From Euglena gracilis (Eukaryota > Euglenida > Euglenophyceae > Euglenales): DNA of 64,000 bases. Shown here piece after piece: positions 49,714 to 60,930 of the stretch; the stretch's first letter is position 1, and each line of letters starts with the position of its first letter. The DNA is taken from the NCBI GenBank assembly GCA_039621445.1, contig CP154954.1:35139703-35203702 (forward strand), in the 5' to 3' direction. The notes beneath the pieces were generated by a model. The model searched no databases. It was not told the origin of the DNA and was given only the letters and a program-made list of their open reading frames with translations. Position numbers and translations under genes: made by a program.

Positions 49714-51374
49714 CCAGGTTACCACGTAAAAATGGACCAAATTGGGCCTTACCCTGAGTAACCGAATGGGTGTTCCAGGAGGCCTCCAAAATCAGGGGAC
49801 CCGTTGGTTTCATGATTGTCGTGGTTTAATGGTAAGAAAAACATGCAGCCGGAAGGTTGGTTGCAAGAAATGAGCAGATTTAGATGGGTGCATTCGACCA
49901 TTCCGGGGGACATTTACCAGGTCAGCCCAGGTTACCATGTAAAAATGGACCAAATTGGGCCGTACTCCGAGTTACCGAATGGGTGTTCCAGGAGGCCTCC
50001 AAAGTCAGGGGACCCGTTGGTTTCATGATTGTCGTGGTTTAATGGTAAGAAAAACCTGCAGCCGAAAGGTTGGTTGCAAGAAATGAGCAGATTTAGATGG
50101 GTGCATTCGACCATTCCGGGGGACATTTACCAGGTCAGCCCAGGTTACCATGTAAAAATGGACCAAATTGGGCCGTACTCCGAGTAACCGAATGGGTGTT
50201 CCAGGAGGCCTCCAAAGTCAGGGGACCCGTTGGTTTCATGATTGTCGTGGTTTAATGGTAAGAAAAACATGCAGCCGGAAGGTTGGTTGCAAGAAATGAG
50301 CAGATTTAGATGGGTGCATTCGACCATTCCGGGGGACATTTACCAGGTCAGCCCAGGTTACCATGTAAAAATGGACCAAATTGGGCCTTACTCCGAGTAA
50401 CCGAATGGGTGTTCCAGGAGGCCTCCAAAGTCAGGGGACCCGTTGGTTTCATGATTGTCGTGGTTTAATGGTAAGAAAAAAATGCAGCCGGAAGGTTGGT
50501 TGCAAGAAATGAGCAGATTTAGATGGGTGCATTCGACCATTCCGGCGGACATTTACCAGGTCAGCCCAGGTTACCATGTAAAAATGGACCAAATTGGGCC
50601 TTACTCCGAGTAACCGAATGGGTGTTCCAGGAGGCCTCCAAAGTCAGGGGACCCGTTGGTTTCATGATTGTCGTGGTTTAATGGTAGAAAAACATGCAGC
50701 GGGAATGTTGGTTGCAAGAAATGAGCACATTTAGATGGGTGCATTCGACCATTCCGGGGGACATTTACCAGGTCAGCCCAGGTTACCATGTAAAAATGGA
50801 CCAAATTGGGCCGTACTCCGAGTAACCGAATGGGTGTTCCAGGAGGCCTCCAAAGTCAGGGGACCCGTTGGTTTCATGATTGTCGTGGTTTAATTGTAAG
50901 AAAAACATGCATCGGGAATGTTGGTTGCAAGAAATGAGCACATTTAGATGGGTGCATTCGACCATTCCGGGGACATTTACCAGGTCAGCCCAGGTTACCA
51001 TGTAAAAATGGACCAAATTGGGCCGTACTCCGAGTAACCGAATGGGTGTTCCAGGAGGCCTCCAAAGTCAGGGGACCCGTTGGTTTCATGATTGTCGTGG
51101 TTTAATGGTAGAAAAAACATGCAGCCGGAAGGTTGGTTGCAAGAAATGAGCACATTTAGATGGGTGCATTCGACCATTCCGGGGGACATTTACCAGGTCA
51201 GCCCAGGTTACCATGTAAAAATGGACCAAATTGGGCCTTACTCCGAGTAACCGAATGGGTGTTCCAGGAGGCCTCCAAAGTCAGGGGACCCGTTGGTTTC
51301 ATGATTGTCGTGGTTTAATTGTAAGAAAAACATGCATCGGGAATGTTGGTTGCAAGAAATGAGCACATTTAGAT
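49714..51374. repeat. 2,764-bp superrepeat in the 213-bp array, right copy
   Basis: This is the partner of 46,950-48,610. The five rare markers listed there appear in the same order and at the same spacing. Some sites differ between the copies, for example GAGCAGATTT at about 50,087 against GAGCACATTT at about 47,323, and TTTAATTGTAAG in two units of this copy against TTTAATGGTAAG in the left copy. Limited divergence has followed the duplication. Confidence 0.85.
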
Positions 51375-52290
51375 GGGTTCATTCGACCATATTCCGGGGA
51401 CATTTACCAGGTCAGCCCAGGTTACCATGTAAAAATGGACCAAATTGGGCCGTACTCCGAGTAACCGAATGGGTGTTCCAGGAGGCCTCCAAAGTCAGGG
51501 GACCCGTTGGTTTCATGATTGTCGTGGTTTAATTGTAAGAAAAACATGCATCGGGAATGTTGGTTGCAAGAAATGAGCACATTTAGATGGGTGCATTCGA
51601 CCATTCCGGGGACATTTACCAGGTCAGCCCAGGTTACCATGTAAAAATGGACCAAATTGGGCCGTACTCCGAGTAACCGAATGGGTGTTCCAGGAGGCCT
51701 CCAAAGTCAGGGGACCCGTTGGTGTCATGATTATCGTGGTATAATGGTAGAAAAAACATGCAGCAGGAATGTTGGTTGCAAGAAAGGAGCACATTTAGAT
51801 GGGTGCATTCGACCATTCCGGGGGACATTTACCAGGTCAGCCCAGGTTACCATGTAAAAATGGACCAAATTGGGCCGTACTCCGAGTAACCGAATGGGTG
51901 TTCCAGGAGGCCTCCAAAGTCAGGGGACCCGTTGGTTTCATGATTGTCGTGGTTTAATGGTAAGAAAAACATGCATCGGGAATGTTGGTTGCAAGAAATG
52001 AGCACATTTAGATGGGTTCATTCGACCATATTCCGGGGACATTTACCAGGTCAGCCCAGGTTACCATGTAAAAATGGACCAAATTGGGCCGTACTCCGAG
52101 TAACCGAATGGGTGTTCCAGGAGGCCTCCAAAGTCAGGGGACCCGTTGGTGTCATGATTATCGTGGTATAATGGTAGAAAAAACATGCAGCAGGAATGTT
52201 GGTTGCAAGAAAGGAGCACATTTAGATGGGTGCATTCGACCATTCCGGGGGACATTTACCAGGTCAGCCCAGGTTACCATGTAAAAATGG
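51305..52290. repeat. short-range duplications of 427 and 639 bp in the 213-bp array
   Basis: Units starting near 51,305 and 51,944 share GGGTTCATTCGACCATATTCC and CATCGGG; they are 639 bp (three units) apart. Units near 51,730 and 52,157 share GTCATGATTATCGTGG, TATAATGG and GAAAGGAGC; they are 427 bp (two units plus one base) apart. The alternation indicates repeated exchange of a two- or three-unit block. Confidence 0.8.
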
Positions 52291-55200
52291 ACCAAATTGG
52301 GCCTTACTCCGAGTAACCGAATGGGTGTTCCAGGAGGCCTCCAAAGTCAGGGGACCCGTTGGTTTCATGATTGTCGTGGTTTAATGGTAAGAAAGAACAT
52401 GCAGCTGAAATGTTGGTTGCAGGAAATGAGCAGATTTAGATGGGTGCATTCGACCATTCCGGGAGACATTTAATCGGTCAGCCCAGGTTACCATGTAAAA
52501 ATGGACCAAATTGGGCCGTACTCCGAGTAACCGAATGGGTGTTCCAGGAGGCCTCCAAAGTCAGGGGACCCGTTGGTTTCATGATTGTCGTGGTTTAATG
52601 GTAGAAAAAACATGCAGCAGGAATGTTGGTTGCAAGAAATGAGCACATTTAGATGGGTGCATTCGACCATTCCGGGGGACATTTACCAGGTCAGCCCAGG
52701 TTACCATGTAAAAATGGACCAAATTGGGCCTTACTCCGAGTAACCGAATGGGTGTTCCAGGAGCCCTCCAAAGTCAGGGGACCCGTTCTTTTCATGATTG
52801 TCGTGGTTTAATGGTAAGAAAAACATGCAGCGGGAACGTTGGTTGCAAGAAGTGAGCACATTTAGATGGGTGCATTCGACCATTCCGGGGGACATTTACC
52901 AGGTCAGCCCAGGTTACCATGTAAAAATGGACCAAATTGGGCCTTACTCCGAGTAACCGAATGGGTGTTCCAGGAGGCCTCCAAAGTCAGGGGACCCGTT
53001 GGTTTCATGATTGTCGTGGTTTAATGGTAAGAAAAACATGCAGCCGGAAGGTTGGTTGCAAGAAATGAGCACATTTAGATGGGTGCATTCGACCATTCCG
53101 GGGGACATTTACCAGGTCAGCCCAGGTTACCATGTAAAAATGGACCAAATTGGGCCTTACTCCGAGTAACCGAATGGGTGTTCCAGGAGGCCTCCAAAGT
53201 CAGGGGACCCGTTGGTTTCATGATTGTCGTGTTTTAATGGTAAGAAAAACATGCAGCGGGAATGTTGGTTGCAAGAAATGAGCAGATTTAGATGGGTGCA
53301 TTCGACCATTCCGGGGGACATTTACCAGGTCAGCCCAGGTTACCATGTAAAAATGGACCAAATTGGGCCTTACTCCGAGTAACCGAATGGGTGTTCCAGG
53401 AGGCCTCCAAAGTCAGGGGACCCGTTGGTTTCATGATTGTCGTGGTTTAATGGTAAGAAAAAAACATGCAGCGGGAATGTTGGTTGCAAGAAATGAGCAC
53501 ATTTAGATGGGTGCATTCGACCATTCCGGGGGACATTTACCAGGTCAGCCCAGGTTACCATGTAAAATGGACCAAATTGGGCCTTACTCCGAGTAACCGA
53601 ATGGGTGTTCCAGGAGGCCTCCAAAGTCAGGGGACCCGTTGGTTTCATGATTGTCGTGGTTTAATGGTAAGAAAAACATGCAGCCGGAAGGTTGGTTGCA
53701 AGAAATGAGCAGATTTAGATGGGTGCATTCGACCATTCCGGGGGACATTTACCAGGTCAGCCCAGGTTACCATGTAAAAATGGACCAAATTGGGCCTTAC
53801 TCCGAGTAACCGAATGGGTGTTCCAGGAGGCCTCCAAAGTCAGGGGACCCGTTGGTTTCATGATTGTCGTGGTTTAATGGTAAGAAAAACATGCAGCCGG
53901 AAGGTTGGTTGCAAGAAATGAGCACATTTAGATGGGTGCATTCGACCATTCCGGGGGACATTTACCAGGTCAGCCCAGGTTACCATGTAAAAATGGACCA
54001 AATTGGGCCTTACTCCGAGTAACCGAATGGGTGTTCCAGGAGGCCTCCAAAGTCAGGGGACCCGTTGGTTTCATGATTGTCGTGGTTTAATGGTAAGAAA
54101 AACATGCAGCCGGAAGGTTGGTTGCAAGAAATGAGCACATTTAGATGGGTGCATTCGACCATTCCGGGGGACATTTACCAGGTCAGCCCAGGTTACCATG
54201 TAAAAATGGACCAAATTGGGCCTTACTCCGAGTAACCGAATGGGTGTTCCAGGAGGCCTCCAAAGTCAGGGGACCCGTTGGTTTCATGATTGTCGTGGTT
54301 TAATGGTAAGAAAAACATGCAGCCGGAAGGTTGGTTGCAAGAAATGAGCACATTTAGATGGGTGCATTCGACCATTCCGGGGGACATTTACCAGGTCAGC
54401 CCAGGTTACCATGTAAAAATGGACCAAATTGGGCCTTACTCCGAGTAACCGAATGGGTGTTCCAGGAGGCCTCCAAAGTCAGGGGACCCGTTGGTTTCAT
54501 GATTGTCGTGGTTTAATGGTAAGAAAAACATGCAGCCGGAAGGTTGGTTGCAAGAAATGAGCAGATTTAGATGGGTGCATTCGACCATTCCGGGGGACAT
54601 TTACCAGGTCAGCCCAGGTTACCATGTAAAAATGGACCAAATTGGGCCTTACTCCGAGTAACCGAATGGGTGTTCCAGGAGGCCTCCAAAGTCAGGGGAC
54701 CCGTTGGTTTCATGATTGTCGTGGTTTAATGGTAAGAAAAACATGCAGCCGGAAGGTTGGTTGCAAGAAATGAGCACATTTAGATGGGTGCATTCGACCA
54801 TTCCGGGGGACATTTACCAGGTCAGCCCAGGTTACCATGTAAAAATGGACCAAATTGGGCCTTACTCCGAGTAACCGAATGGGTGTTCCAGGAGGCCTCC
54901 AAAGTCAGGGGACCCGTTGGTTTCATGATTGTCGTGGTTTAATGGTAAGAAAAACATGCAGCCGGAAGGTTGGTTGCAAGAAATGAGCACATTTAGATGG
55001 GTGCATTCGACCATTCCGGGGGACATTTACCAGGTCAGCCCAGGTTACCATGTAAAAATGGACCAAATTGGGCCTTACTCCGAGTAACCGAATGGGTGTT
55101 CCAGGAGGCCTCCAAAGTCGAGGGACCCGTTGGTTTCATGATTGTCGTGGTTTAATGGTAAGAAAAACATGCAGCGGGAATGTTGGTTGCAAGAAATGAG

Positions 55201-56780
55201 CAGATTTAGATGGGTGCATTCGACCATTCCGGGGGACATTTACCAGGTCAGCCCAGGTTACCATGTAAAAATGGACCAAATTGGGCCTTACTCCGAGTAA
55301 CCGAATGGGTGTTCCAGGAGGCCTCCAAAGTCAGGGGACCCGTTGGTTTCATGATTGTCGTGGTTTAATGGTAAGAAAAACATGCAGCGGGACTGTTGGT
55401 TGCAAGAAATGAGCACATTTAGATGGGTGCATTCGACCATTCCGGGGGACATTTACCAGGTCAGCCCAGGTTACCATGTAAAAATGGACCAATTGGGCCT
55501 TACTCCGAGTAACCGAATGGGTGTTCCAGGAGGCCTCCAAAGTCAGGGGACCCGTTGGTTTCATGATTGTCGTGGTTTAATGGTAAGAAAAACATGCAGC
55601 CGGAAGGTTGGTTGCAAGAAATGAGCAGATTTAGATGGGTGCATTCGACCATTCCGGGGGACATTTACCAGGTCAGCCCAGGTTACCATGTAAAAATGGA
55701 CCAAATTGGGCCTTACTCCGAGTAACCGAATGGGTGTTCCAGGAGGCCTCCAAAGTCAGGGGACCCGTTGGTTTCATGATTGTCGTGGTTTAATGGTAAG
55801 AAAAACATGCAGCCGGGAATGTTTGTTGCAAGAAATGAGCAGATTTAGATGGGTGCATTCGACCATTCCGGGGGACATTTACCAGGTCAGCCCAGGTTAC
55901 CATGTAAAAATGGACCAATTGGGCCTTACTCCGAGTAACCGAATGGGTGTTCCAGGAGGCCTCCAAAGTCAGGGGACCCGTTGGTTTCATGATTGTCGTG
56001 GTTTAATAAAAAAAAAAACATGCAGCCGGAAGGTTGGTTGCAAGAAATGAGCACATTTAGATGGGTGCATTCGACCATTCCGGGGGACATTTACCAGGTC
56101 AGCCCAGGTTACCATGTAAAAATGGACCAAATTGGGCCTTACTCTGAGTAACCGAATGGGTGTTCCAGGAGGCCTCCAAAGTCAGGGGACCCGTTGGTTT
56201 CATGATTGTCGTGGTTTAATGGTAAGAAAAACATGCAGCCGGAAGGTTGGTTGCAAGAAATGAGCACATTTAGATGGGTGCATTCGACCATTCCGGGGGA
56301 CATTTACCAGGTCAGCCCAGGTTACCATGTAAAAATGGACCAAATTGGGCCTTACTCCGAGTAACCGAATGGGTGTTCCAGGAGGCCTCCAAAGTCAGGG
56401 GACCCGTTGGTTTCATGATTGTCGTGGTTTAATGGTAAGAAAAACATGCAGCCGGAAGGTTGGTTGCAAGAAATGAGCACATTTAGATGGGTGCATTCGA
56501 CCATTCCGGGGGACATTTACCAGGTCAGCCCAGGTTACCATGTAAAAATGGACCAAATTGGGCCTTACTCCGAGTAACCGAATGGGTGTTCCAGGAGGCC
56601 TCCAAAGTCAGGGGACCCGTTGGTTTCATGATTGTCGTGGTTTAATGGTAAGAAAAACATGCAGCCGGAAGGTTGGTTGCAAGAAATGAGCACATTTAGA
56701 TGGGTGCATTCGACCATTCCGGGGGACATTTACCAGGTCAGCCCAGGTTACCATGTAAAAATGGACCAAATTGGGCCTTA

Positions 56781-56970
56781 CTCCGAGTAACCGAATGGGT
56801 GTTCCAGGAGGCCTCCAAAGTCAGGGGACCCGTTGGTTTCATGATTGTCGTGGTTTAATGGTAAGAAAAACAAGAAATGAGCAGATTTAGATGGGTGCAT
56901 TCGACCATTCCGGGGACATTTACCAGGTCAGCCCAGGTTACCATGTAAAAATGGACCAAATTGGGCCTTA
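56781..56970. repeat. 190-bp deleted unit of the 213-bp satellite
   Basis: The distance between successive CTCCGAG points at 56781 and 56971 is 190 bp, not 213. The stretch between GAAAAAC and AAGAAATGAGC has lost 22 bases (the CATGCAGCCGG and GGTTGGTTG part), and one G is missing from the CCGGGGG run. It is the only strongly shortened unit I found in this array. Confidence 0.9.
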
Positions 56971-59900
56971 CTCCGAGTAACCGAATGGGTGTTCCAGGAG
57001 GCCTCCAAAGTCAGGGGACCCGTTGGTTTCATGATTGTCGTGGTTTAATGGTAAGAAAAACATGCAGCCGGAAGGTTGGTTGCAAGAAATGAGCAGATTT
57101 AGATGGGTGCATTCGACCATTCCGGGGGACATTTACCAGGTCAGCCCAGGTTACCATGTAAAAATGGACCAAATTGGGCCTTACTCCGAGTAACCGAATG
57201 GGTGTTCCAGGAGGCCTCCAAAGTCAGGGGACCCGTTGGTTTCATGATTGTCGTGGTTTAATGGTAAGAAAAACATGCAGCGGGAAGGTTGGTTGCAAGA
57301 AATGAGCAGATTTAGATGGGTGCATTCGACCATTCCGGGGGACATTTACCAGGTCAGCCCAGGTTACCATGTAAAAATGGACCAAATTGGGCCTTACTCC
57401 GAGTAACCGAATGGGTGTTCCAGGAGGCCTCCAAAGTCAGGGGACCCGTTGGTTTCATGATTGTCGTGGTTTAATGGTAAGAAAAACATGCAGCGGGAAT
57501 GTTGGTTGCAAGAAATGAGCAGATTTAGATGGGTGCATTCGACCATTCCGGGGGACATTTACCAGGTCAGCCCAGGTTACCATGTAAAAATGGACCAAAT
57601 TGGGCCTTACTCCGAGTAACCGAATGGGTGTTCCAGGAGGCCTCCAAAGTCAGGGGACCCGTTGGTTTCATGATTGTCGTGGTTTAATGGTAAGAAAAAC
57701 ATGCAGCCGGAAGGTTGGTTGCAAGAAATGAGCACATTTAGATGGGTGCATTCGACCATTCCGGGGGACATTTACCAGGTCAGCCCAGGTTACCATGTAA
57801 AAATGGACCAAATTGGGCCTTACTCCGAGTAACCGAATGGGTGTTCCAGGAGGCCTCCAAAGTCAGGGGACCCGTTGGTTTCATGATTGTCGTGGTTTAA
57901 TGGTAGAGAAACATGCAGCCGGAAGGTTGGTTGCAAGAAATGAGCAGATTTAGATGGGTGCATTCGACCATTCCGGGGGACATTTACCAGGTCAGCCCAG
58001 GTTACCATGTAAAAATGGACCAAATTGGGCCTTACTCCGAGTAACCGAATGGGTGTTCCAGGAGGCCTCCAAAGTCAGGGGACCCGTTGGTTTCATGATT
58101 GTCGTGGTTTAATGGTAAGAAAAACATGCAGCGGGAATGTTGTTGCAAGAAATGAGCACATTTAGATGGGTGCATTCGACCATTCCGGGGGACATTTACC
58201 AGGTCAGCCCAGGTTACCATGTAAAAATGGACCAAATTGGGCCTTACTCCGAGTAACCGAATGGGTGTTCCAGGAGGCCTCCAAAGTCAGGGGACCCGTT
58301 GGTTTCATGATTGTCGTGGTTTAATGGTAAAAAAAAACATGCAGCCGGAAGGTTGGTTGCAAGAAATGAGCACATTTAGATGGGTGCATTCGACCATTCC
58401 GGGGGACATTTACCAGGTCAGCCCAGGTTACCATGTAAAAATGGACCAAATTGGGCCTTACTCCGAGTAACCGAATGGGTGTTCCAGGAGGCCTCCAAAG
58501 TCAGGGGACCCGTTGGTTTCATGATTGTCGTGGTTTAATGGTAAGAAAAACATGCAGCCGGAAGGTTGGTTGCAAGAAATGAGCACATTTAGATGGGTGC
58601 ATTCGACCATTCCGGGGGACATTTACCAGGTCAGCCCAGGTTACCATGTAAAAATGGACCAAATTGGGCCTTACTCCGAGTAACCGAATGGGTGTTCCAG
58701 GAGGCCTCCAAAGTCAGGGGACCCGTTGGTTTCATGATTGTCGTGGTTTAATGTTAAGAAAAACATGCAGCCTGGAAGGTTGGTTGCAAGAAATGAGCAC
58801 ATTTAGATGGGTGCATTCGACCATTCCGGGGGACATTTACCAGGTCAGCCCAGGTTACCATGTAAAAATGGACCAAATTGGGCCTTACTCCGAGTAACCG
58901 AATGGGTGTTCCAGGAGGCCTCCAAAGTCAGGGGACCCGTTGGTTTCATGATTGTCGTGGTTTAATGGTAAGAAAAACATGCAGCCGGAAGGTTGGTTGC
59001 AAGAAATGAGCACATTTAGATGGGTGCATTCGACCATTCCGGGGGACATTTACCAGGTCAGCCCAGGTTACCATGTAAAAATGGACCAAATTGGGCCTTA
59101 CTCCGAGTAACCGAATGGGTGTTCCAGGAGGCCTCCAAAGTCAGGGGACCCGTTGGTTTCATGATTGTCGTGGTTTAATGGTAAGAAAAACATGCAGCCG
59201 GAAGGTTGGTTGCAAGAAATGAGCACATTTAGATGGGTGCATTCGACCATTCCGGGGACATTTACCAGGTCAGCCCAGGTTACCATGTAAAAATGGACCA
59301 AATTGGGCCTTACTCCGAGTAACCGAATGGGTGTTCCAGGAGGCCTCCAAAGTCAGGGGACCCGTTGGTTTCATGATTGTCGTGGTTTAATGGTAAGAAA
59401 AACATGCAGCCGAAAGGTTGGTTGCAAGAAATGAGCAGATTTAGATGGGTGCATTCGACCATTCCGGGGGACATTTACCAGGTCAGCCCAGGTTACCATG
59501 TAAAAATGGACCAAATTGGGCCTTACCCGAGTAACCGAATGGGTGTTCCAGGAGGCCTCCAAAGTCAGGGGACCCGTTGGTTTCATGATTGTCGTGGTTT
59601 AATGGTAAGAAAAACATGCAGCCGGAAGGTTGGTTGCAAGAAATGAGCACATTTAGATGGGTGCATTCGACCATTCCGGGGGACATTTACCAGGTCAGCC
59701 CAGGTTACCATGTAAAAATGGACCAAATTGGGCCTTACTCCGAGTAACCGAATGGGTGTTCCAGGAGGCCTCCAAAGTCAGGGGACCCGTTGGTTTCATG
59801 ATTGTCGTGGTTTAATGGTAAGAAAAACATGCAGCGGGAATGTTGGTTGCAAGAAATGAGCAGGTTTAGATGGGTGCATTCGACCATTCCGGGGGACATT

Positions 59901-60510
59901 TACCAGGTCAGCCCAGGTTACCATGTAAAAATGGACCAAATTGGGCCTTACTCCGAGTAACCGAATGGGTGTTCCAGGAGGCCTCCAAAGTCAGGGGACC
60001 CGTTGGTTTCATGATTGTCGTGGTTTAATGGTAAGAAAAACATGCAGCCGAAAGGTTGGTTGCAAGAAATGAGCAGATTTAGATGGGTGCATTCGACCAT
60101 TCCGGGGGACATTTACCAGGTCAGCCCAGGTTACCATGTAAAAATGGACCAAATTGGGCCTTACTCCGAGTAACCGAATGGGTGTTCCAGGAGGCCTCCA
60201 AAGTCAGGGGACCCGTTGGTTTCATGATTGTCGTGGTTTAATGGTAAGGAAAACATGCAGCCGGAGAGACATGGCGTAAATGAGCAGAGAACAGACATTC
60301 CCACAGTACCCCACAGTACCAACACAAAACAAAAACACCAACACCCCCCCACACATAACACCCCAAACAACAACAATGCACAAATAAAAACACAGCGGGA
60401 AAGAAAAACACAAGACACATTACCAAATCACATACATTTACCAGGACACACACCACCCTCCCACACTCATGTAAATGCGCAACTCTTCCGGTGTCATTTT
60501 TTGACTTACT

Positions 60511-60522
60511 CGGCCTTCGGCC
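60511..60522. repeat. short GC palindrome in the island
   Basis: GGCC at 60512-60515 and GGCC at 60519-60522 flank the loop TTC. It has the same GGCC-TTC-GGCC core as the longer hairpin 18 bases further on, so the two look like related or duplicated elements. Confidence 0.6.
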
Positions 60523-60529
60523 TCGTCGC

Positions 60530-60550
60530 GCCGCGGCCTTCGGCCGCGGC
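60530..60550. repeat. perfect 9-bp GC hairpin with TTC loop
   Basis: GCCGCGGCC at 60530-60538 is the exact reverse complement of GGCCGCGGC at 60542-60550, with the loop TTC between. A run of nine G flanked by CCC on both sides follows at 60550-60564. No U-tract follows the hairpin, so it does not look like a bacterial-type terminator. GC clusters of this kind are known from several organelle and protist genomes; here the function is unknown. Confidence 0.8.
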
Positions 60551-60753
60551 CCGGGGGGGGGCCCGGAAGAACCAAAATAACATTATCCCTTTTGTGCAAG
60601 GCAAGAAAGAAATCCATTTCCTCAGATTTTGGCACCCCCACACAATCACAAATGACAAAAACATACACATACACAACACACCAATGGTAAGAAAAACCAG
60701 TCACAAAATGAAAAACATAGTCCCAACAAGTCACACATGTACATAAATACCGG

Positions 60754-60930
60754 GCCTCCAAAGTGGGAGGGTTGTCATGATTGTCGTGGCTCCACTTTAT
60801 GCCATATGTGCAGCCGGCAGTTTGGTTGCAAGAAATGAGCACATCTAGATGGGTGCATTCGACCATTCCGGGGGACATTTACCAGGTCAGCCCAGGTTAC
60901 CATGTAAAAATGGACCAAATTGGGCCTTAC
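60754..60930. repeat. diverged first 213-bp unit right of the island
   Basis: From 60,754 the satellite resumes at GCCTCCAAAGT but is visibly altered. It has GTGGGAGGGTTGTC in place of CAGGGGACCC and what follows, GGCTCCACTTTATGCCATATGTG in place of the TTTAATGGTAAG part, CAGCCGGCAGTTTGG, and ACATCTAGATGG for ACATTTAGATGG. Near-consensus sequence returns by about 60,845. This decay toward the island suggests an old boundary. Confidence 0.8.

Larger units (their letters stand above)
46902..60264. repeat. 213-bp tandem satellite array, left part (about 63 units)
   Basis: A 213-base unit repeats head to tail. Taking CTCCGAG as the reference point, copies start at 46988, 47201, 47414 and 47627, then at the same spacing up to 60164 (62 units between the first and last). 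The unit has seven CpG sites. It shows linked variants: GAGCACATTT or GAGCAGATTT; GCCTTACTCC or GCCGTACTCC; and CAGCCGGAAGG, CAGCGGGAATG, CATCGGGAATG or CAGCAGGAATG. 213 is 71 codons, so short open frames of about 64-77 codons recur on both strands, but every unit contains stops and the phase varies. I see no gene. The unit shares no clear similarity with the 30-bp repeat. Confidence 0.98.
60265..60753. other. non-satellite island inside the 213-bp array
   Basis: About 490 bp of different sequence interrupts the array. The left part (60,290-60,480) and right part (60,570-60,750) are rich in A and C, with ACA and CACA runs. The middle (about 60,510-60,566) is extremely GC-rich and palindromic. 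The edges are not clean: AAATGAGCAGA near 60,280, ACATTTACCAGG at 60,434-60,445 and AATGGTAAGAAAAAC at 60,683-60,697 are exact matches to the 213-bp unit. It could be an inserted element, a strongly diverged and expanded pair of units, or an old junction. No target-site duplication, terminal inverted repeat, poly-A tail or polymerase III box was recognised. Opposing open frames exist but show no convincing coding features. Confidence 0.85.

Noticed and set aside
46988-60164. Recurrent open frames of about 64-77 codons in the 213-bp repeat, mostly on the minus strand
   Set aside because: They recur only because the unit is exactly 71 codons long. They end within about one unit, the frames vary with single-base indels, and no recognisable domain is seen.
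60530-60564. Rho-independent terminator
   Set aside because: The hairpin is followed by a G run and CCC, not a U-tract, and the context is eukaryotic satellite.
60228-60746. 172-codon plus-strand open frame across the island
   Set aside because: It starts in satellite sequence and runs through A/C-rich low-complexity and GC-palindrome sequence. The protein is rich in H, T, N and P, with no domain I recognise. An opposing frame overlaps it.
60265-60753. Transposon or SINE insertion with target-site duplication
   Set aside because: I found no flanking direct repeat, terminal inverted repeat, A/B box or A-tail. The exact matches to the 213-bp unit inside the island also argue against a simple insertion.
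60438-60878. 146-codon minus-strand open frame across the island, with an R/E-rich middle segment
   Set aside because: It begins in satellite sequence to the right and crosses both the decayed unit and the GC core. No family is recognisable; a homology search with the residues encoded by 60,450-60,640 would settle it.
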